64,000 nt of DNA from JAGNRR01 sp965230665 (GTDB lineage: Bacteria > Bacteroidota > Bacteroidia > Chitinophagales > Chitinophagaceae), in assembly GCA_965230665.1 (NCBI GenBank), contig CBDDLM010000004.1, positions 2,852,001-2,916,000 on the forward strand. Reading direction: 5' to 3'. Positions within the stretch are counted from its first letter, which is position 1; every line of letters starts with the position of its first letter. Positions 61,130-64,000 of this stretch are shown piece after piece. Under the pieces are notes generated by a model, which was not told the origin of the DNA, did not search any database, and saw only the letters and a list, made by a program, of their open reading frames with translations. A program made the position numbers and the translations under genes.

Positions 61130-61564
61130 ATGCTCACTTTACTACATAATTTATTCTTTACATCTGCAGCTAGTCCTTCAAAGGTCATGAAGAGGTGCAG
61201 TACGATGAGTTATAAAAAGAGTAAATCGGATTTTGTTAGGCAATATAGAGCCATTCAAAACCCTACCATTCAAGAATACGTAAGGGGTATGCAATTAAAA
61301 CAAGTACAAAATACATGGAACCCTATTAAGAAAATAAACGTTTACAAGAACTATAAGGATAAATTGAATCGATTAATTGACAAGAATCTAAATCATGTTC
61401 ATGGGCGCTATGTCCGATTCCTTGTTGAACAAAACGTACCAAAAAAAATTAGTAGCACGGAGCCGATAAAAGGAGATCGGCTATTTTTGAAGAAATACTT
61501 ATTTGATAAAAAAGAAACAGAACATCTTCTTATACAAGATGTAAAATTAAACTCAAGGTTATGA
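61130..61564 (+). CDS. Unrecognised basic protein inside the carotenoid operon
   Basis: A 144-residue Lys- and Asn-rich protein with no membrane helix and no motif I recognise. The stretch from MSYKKSKSDFVRQYRAIQNP onward is helical and strongly basic (KKINVYKNYKDKLNRLIDKN). It starts 3 bases after the crtB stop (ATG 61130; TTG 61127 or ATG 61205 are alternatives), and its TGA overlaps the crtZ ATG. Its position argues for a real gene. The first ~25 residues look less protein-like, so the later start is possible. Confidence 0.6.
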   Translation: MLTLLHNLFFTSAASPSKVMKRCSTMSYKKSKSDFVRQYRAIQNPTIQEYVRGMQLKQVQNTWNPIKKINVYKNYKDKLNRLIDKNLNHVHGRYVRFLVEQNVPKKISSTEPIKGDRLFLKKYLFDKKETEHLLIQDVKLNSRL

Positions 61565-62025
61565 TTGTTTTAAAATACATCCTTATTACCATTGGAACCT
61601 TCTTGATCATGGAAGCCATTACATGGACTGTTCATAAATACGTTATGCATGGGTTTCTTTGGTATTTACACGAAGATCATCATCAACCTAAATATCAGAA
61701 TACATTCGAAAAGAACGATTGGTTCTTCGTTTTTGGTGCTATCCCAAGTATTATTTTCTTTTATAAAGGGCTGATACCAGAATTGAATTATCTCTTTTTT
61801 TTGGGGCTAGGGATGTTTTTGTATGGAATGTGTTATTTTGTTGTGCATGATGTTTTGATTCATCAACGTTTTAACTGGTTTAAGCATACTAAAAATTGGT
61901 ACCTCGTAGGGCTAAGAAAAGCGCATAAAGCACATCATAAGCATTTAGGCAAAGAGGATGGTGAATGCTTTGGTATGCTTAATGTACCATTTAAATATTA
62001 CAAAATAGCTAAGCAAAAAAAATAA
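61561..62025 (+). CDS. crtZ: Beta-carotene 3-hydroxylase (CrtZ type)
   Basis: A 154-residue membrane di-iron enzyme of the fatty-acid-hydroxylase superfamily that adds 3-OH groups to beta-ionone rings, giving zeaxanthin. The histidine clusters are complete: H25/H30 (VHKYVMHG), H37/H40/H41 (LHEDHH), H96/H101 (VHDVLIH) and H122/H125/H126 (KAHKAHH). Its ends overlap both neighbours (ATGA upstream, TAATG downstream). Confidence 0.93.
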   Translation: MIVLKYILITIGTFLIMEAITWTVHKYVMHGFLWYLHEDHHQPKYQNTFEKNDWFFVFGAIPSIIFFYKGLIPELNYLFFLGLGMFLYGMCYFVVHDVLIHQRFNWFKHTKNWYLVGLRKAHKAHHKHLGKEDGECFGMLNVPFKYYKIAKQKK

Positions 62026-62711
62026 TGCCACTTTACCTTTATATATTGCTTGGTAGTATAATTGTTCCAGTAGGGTATTCAGTTTTCGTTACAGACTTTA
62101 TCAAACAATGGAAGCATTTTATAATCTCTACTTCTTTAGTGGCTTTTCTCTTTCTACTTTGGGATGCTTTTTTCACAGCTCAAAGTGTTTGGGGGTTTAA
62201 TCATGATTATTGCTTAGGTGTTTTTATACTTGGTATGCCCCTTGAAGAATGGCTCTTCTTTTTTGTAATTCCTTTTTGTAGCCTATTTACGCATTTCGCT
62301 TTTTTTTACTCCTATCCTCGAGTAAAACTGAGCAAAAAAAATACAGTCGTTATTACCCTTTTCTTAATTAGCTTATCGATTATTTTAGTGGCGTTATACT
62401 ACGATAGAGCCTATACAAGTTTGAATTTCACGTTGTTTGCATTCCTGCTCTTACTTAGCTTGCGATTTGGTATTGAATTGTTGCAGCAATTTTACATATC
62501 ATTTTTAATAATTTTAATACCCTTTTTTATCGTAAATGGTCTCTTAACAGGAGCCGGCATTGATGCGCCAATTGTTTGGTATAATAATACCGAAAATATT
62601 GGAATAAGATTATATACCATACCTTGCGAGGATATAGCTTATGCTTTTACAATGCTTTTTTCAAATCTACTCATCTTTAATTATTTAAATACAAAATGGA
62701 AGACCGTGTAA
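62025..62711 (+). CDS. crtYcd: Lycopene cyclase, fused CrtYc-CrtYd type
   Basis: A 228-residue polytopic protein with two related ~110-residue halves. Each holds a P-x-E-[ED] motif at a helix start: PLEEW at 72-76 and PCEDI at 200-204. This is the single-chain form of the heterodimeric cyclase known from actinobacteria, as in fungi, archaea and many Bacteroidota. It closes lycopene ends to beta-rings, giving beta-carotene for CrtZ. It overlaps idi by 16 bases. Confidence 0.9.
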   Translation: MPLYLYILLGSIIVPVGYSVFVTDFIKQWKHFIISTSLVAFLFLLWDAFFTAQSVWGFNHDYCLGVFILGMPLEEWLFFFVIPFCSLFTHFAFFYSYPRVKLSKKNTVVITLFLISLSIILVALYYDRAYTSLNFTLFAFLLLLSLRFGIELLQQFYISFLIILIPFFIVNGLLTGAGIDAPIVWYNNTENIGIRLYTIPCEDIAYAFTMLFSNLLIFNYLNTKWKTV

Positions 62712-63217
62712 TATTAGTGGATAAGGATGATCAAGTGTTAGGAGAGATGCCTAAACTTGAAGCACATGAGCGTGGGATGTTACATCGCGCATTTTCTGTA
62801 TTCATTTTTAATGACCAAAAAGAATTAATGCTTCAGAAAAGGGCTTCTGGCAAATATCATTCGCCTAATTTATGGAGTAATACGTGCTGTAGTCATCCAA
62901 GATTAGGAGAAACGAATGTACAGGCAGGAGAAAGGCGTTTATTGGAGGAGATGGGTTTTTCGGTCCCCCTCCGTGAGTTGTTTTCATTTATTTACAAAGC
63001 AGATTTTTTCAACGGTCTTATTGAACATGAATTAGATCATATCTTAATTGGCCACACTAATACTACTCCTAATCCTGTAGCGGAAGAGGTCGGAGATTGG
63101 AAGTGGGTCAAAATTGAACAGCTCAAAAAAGATATTGTATTGAATAAAGACAATTATACAATATGGTTTCAACATTTGATGAATGAACATGCGGATAAAA
63201 TCATAGCACGATCTTAA
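62696..63217 (+). CDS. idi: Isopentenyl-diphosphate delta-isomerase, type I (Nudix)
   Basis: A 173-residue Nudix-fold enzyme that interconverts IPP and DMAPP. The catalytic Cys lies in WSNTCCSHPRLGE (C65), and the catalytic Glu in HELDHIL (E112). Metal-site histidines include H24, H30 and H67. It is the last gene of the carotenoid operon and supplies prenyl starter units. The start overlaps the end of crtYcd in another frame. Confidence 0.95.
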   Translation: MEDRVILVDKDDQVLGEMPKLEAHERGMLHRAFSVFIFNDQKELMLQKRASGKYHSPNLWSNTCCSHPRLGETNVQAGERRLLEEMGFSVPLRELFSFIYKADFFNGLIEHELDHILIGHTNTTPNPVAEEVGDWKWVKIEQLKKDIVLNKDNYTIWFQHLMNEHADKIIARS

Positions 63218-63308
63218 TTTAAGAGTCTCGGCACCACTTGTGCTTTTTAATGAGCAAGAGAAATTGATTTTTTTCTTCCTCATTAAATTTATTGCGAAAG
63301 GAAACAAA

Positions 63309-64000
63309 CTACTTTGATTTCCTGGATTTCTTATTTATGATTTCAATAGCCTGCTCTAACAATTCGTCCTTTTCTGCTCGAATCCCATTAATAGTAGGTG
63401 TAATGAATATATCTGGCACAATACCAACTTGCTGAGTTTCTCTTTTGTCTGGATAGTACACCCCCAATCCACTAATAGATGTTTTGATGTTGCCAGGCAA
63501 TATTATTGAAGATACATTTCCATCGGCACCTGCAGTTGTACTTCCAATTACGGTTGCCTTTGGTGCAGTCCGGAATGCCATAGCAATAAATTCAGCTTGA
63601 CTTTGAGTTTCTTCGTTAACAATAATAATGACTTCTCCTTTGTAGAATTCGGGATTTTTTTTGCCAATTTTTAAAGGTTCATCCTCTAGAAAAAACTGAC
63701 CAGGATGTTCTCTGTTTGGGTTGGACATCAAAGCGAATGGTGTTGTTTTAGGCACCAACATTTTTCCTAAGGAATATGGGATAAAATCAGAAGGGTAGCA
63801 ACGTAAATCTATAATCAAACCATCCATTTTCAAAAAACTCTTCATAATGCCTTGTACAGTTCCTTTTTTCAATGAGCCGGGATATATATAACCGATATTA
63901 TTGCCTATTACTTTGTGTGCTGGTGGTTGAGTGTTCCAATAAAGTTTGTAGTTGTATGGAATGGTTTTAATTTTTTCTTCAAATCTTTCATTTCCATCAG
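63309..64000 (-). CDS. S41-family peptidase, C-terminal part
   Basis: The gene runs past the right edge; the frame is open to base 64000, and the TTG at 63872 is not the start because the upstream residues (VIGNNIGYIYPGS) fit the family. Visible features are the substrate-core strand MDGLIIDLRCYPSD, the catalytic serine in VNEETQSQAEFIAMAFR, and TVIGSTTAGADGNVSSI. Such C-terminal processing proteases cut near the C-terminus of envelope proteins. It converges on idi with a ~90-base gap. Confidence 0.88.
   Translation of the reverse strand, partial: DGNERFEEKIKTIPYNYKLYWNTQPPAHKVIGNNIGYIYPGSLKKGTVQGIMKSFLKMDGLIIDLRCYPSDFIPYSLGKMLVPKTTPFALMSNPNREHPGQFFLEDEPLKIGKKNPEFYKGEVIIIVNEETQSQAEFIAMAFRTAPKATVIGSTTAGADGNVSSIILPGNIKTSISGLGVYYPDKRETQQVGIVPDIFITPTINGIRAEKDELLEQAIEIINKKSRKSK

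Noticed and set aside
63309..63872. Complete small protease starting with TTG at 63872
   Set aside because: The frame continues to the window edge with family-like sequence, so it is the 3' part of a longer S41 gene.

Overview
The window comes from a low-GC member of the phylum Bacteroidota. Four things point there. Several secreted proteins carry type IX secretion (T9SS) C-terminal sorting domains. Promoters have the Bacteroidota -7 box TAnnTTTG, sometimes with TTTG about 19-23 bases upstream, and clear Shine-Dalgarno sequences are rare. Families mostly seen in this phylum are present (DUF6089, DUF4295, DUF6728-like, DUF6150-like). The layout is an ordinary chromosome with no IS element, prophage, CRISPR array or rRNA. 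A Saprospiria-like relative is a guess only.

Layout. 1-5.4 kb: MazG, a nucleoside transporter, methionine aminopeptidase, then a minus-strand tatA-lytic transglycosylase-truA run. 5.5-10 kb: rplS, then pruA-ccmC-ccmD-glutamate dehydrogenase. 10-14.8 kb: lpxB, a small membrane-protein gene, tRNA-Ala(GGC), an MscS channel, ychF and an outer-membrane barrel. 14.8-17.7 kb: a T9SS cargo with a CxxCH motif, a deoxynucleoside kinase and trpS. 17.8-21.7 kb: a four-gene Mn/Fe/Zn ABC importer in which one permease is fused to a DtxR/MntR-like regulator; a palindrome sits at the predicted transcription start. 21.8-32 kb: two DUF3857 proteins, a NIP-like aquaporin, repeat and TPR proteins, a T9SS cargo, an intradiol-dioxygenase-like lipoprotein and a POT transporter. 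32-44 kb: two large T9SS proteases, an OmpA protein, Lrp and ahcY. 44-54 kb: a GT39-type glycosyltransferase, L31, a metzincin, a CCA-adding enzyme family protein, an M20 dipeptidase, two GT2 enzymes and the L28-L33-DUF4295 cluster.

The most distinctive part is 54.4-63.2 kb. A fused AdoCbl-dependent acyl-CoA mutase (IcmF type) is followed by a MerR-family regulator with a B12-binding domain. That regulator carries both hallmark motifs of the CarH/LitR light sensors (W-x9-EH and ExHxxG). Next is a tightly overlapping carotenoid operon: crtI, crtB, an unrecognised gene, crtZ, fused lycopene cyclase crtYcd and idi. Its predicted end product is zeaxanthin. The regulator promoter and the crtI promoter share an element of identical geometry, TTGTTYA-N18-TRAACAA, over the -7 box and start codon. 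This predicts a self-regulated, light- and B12-responsive carotenoid switch.

The window ends inside a minus-strand S41-family protease gene.
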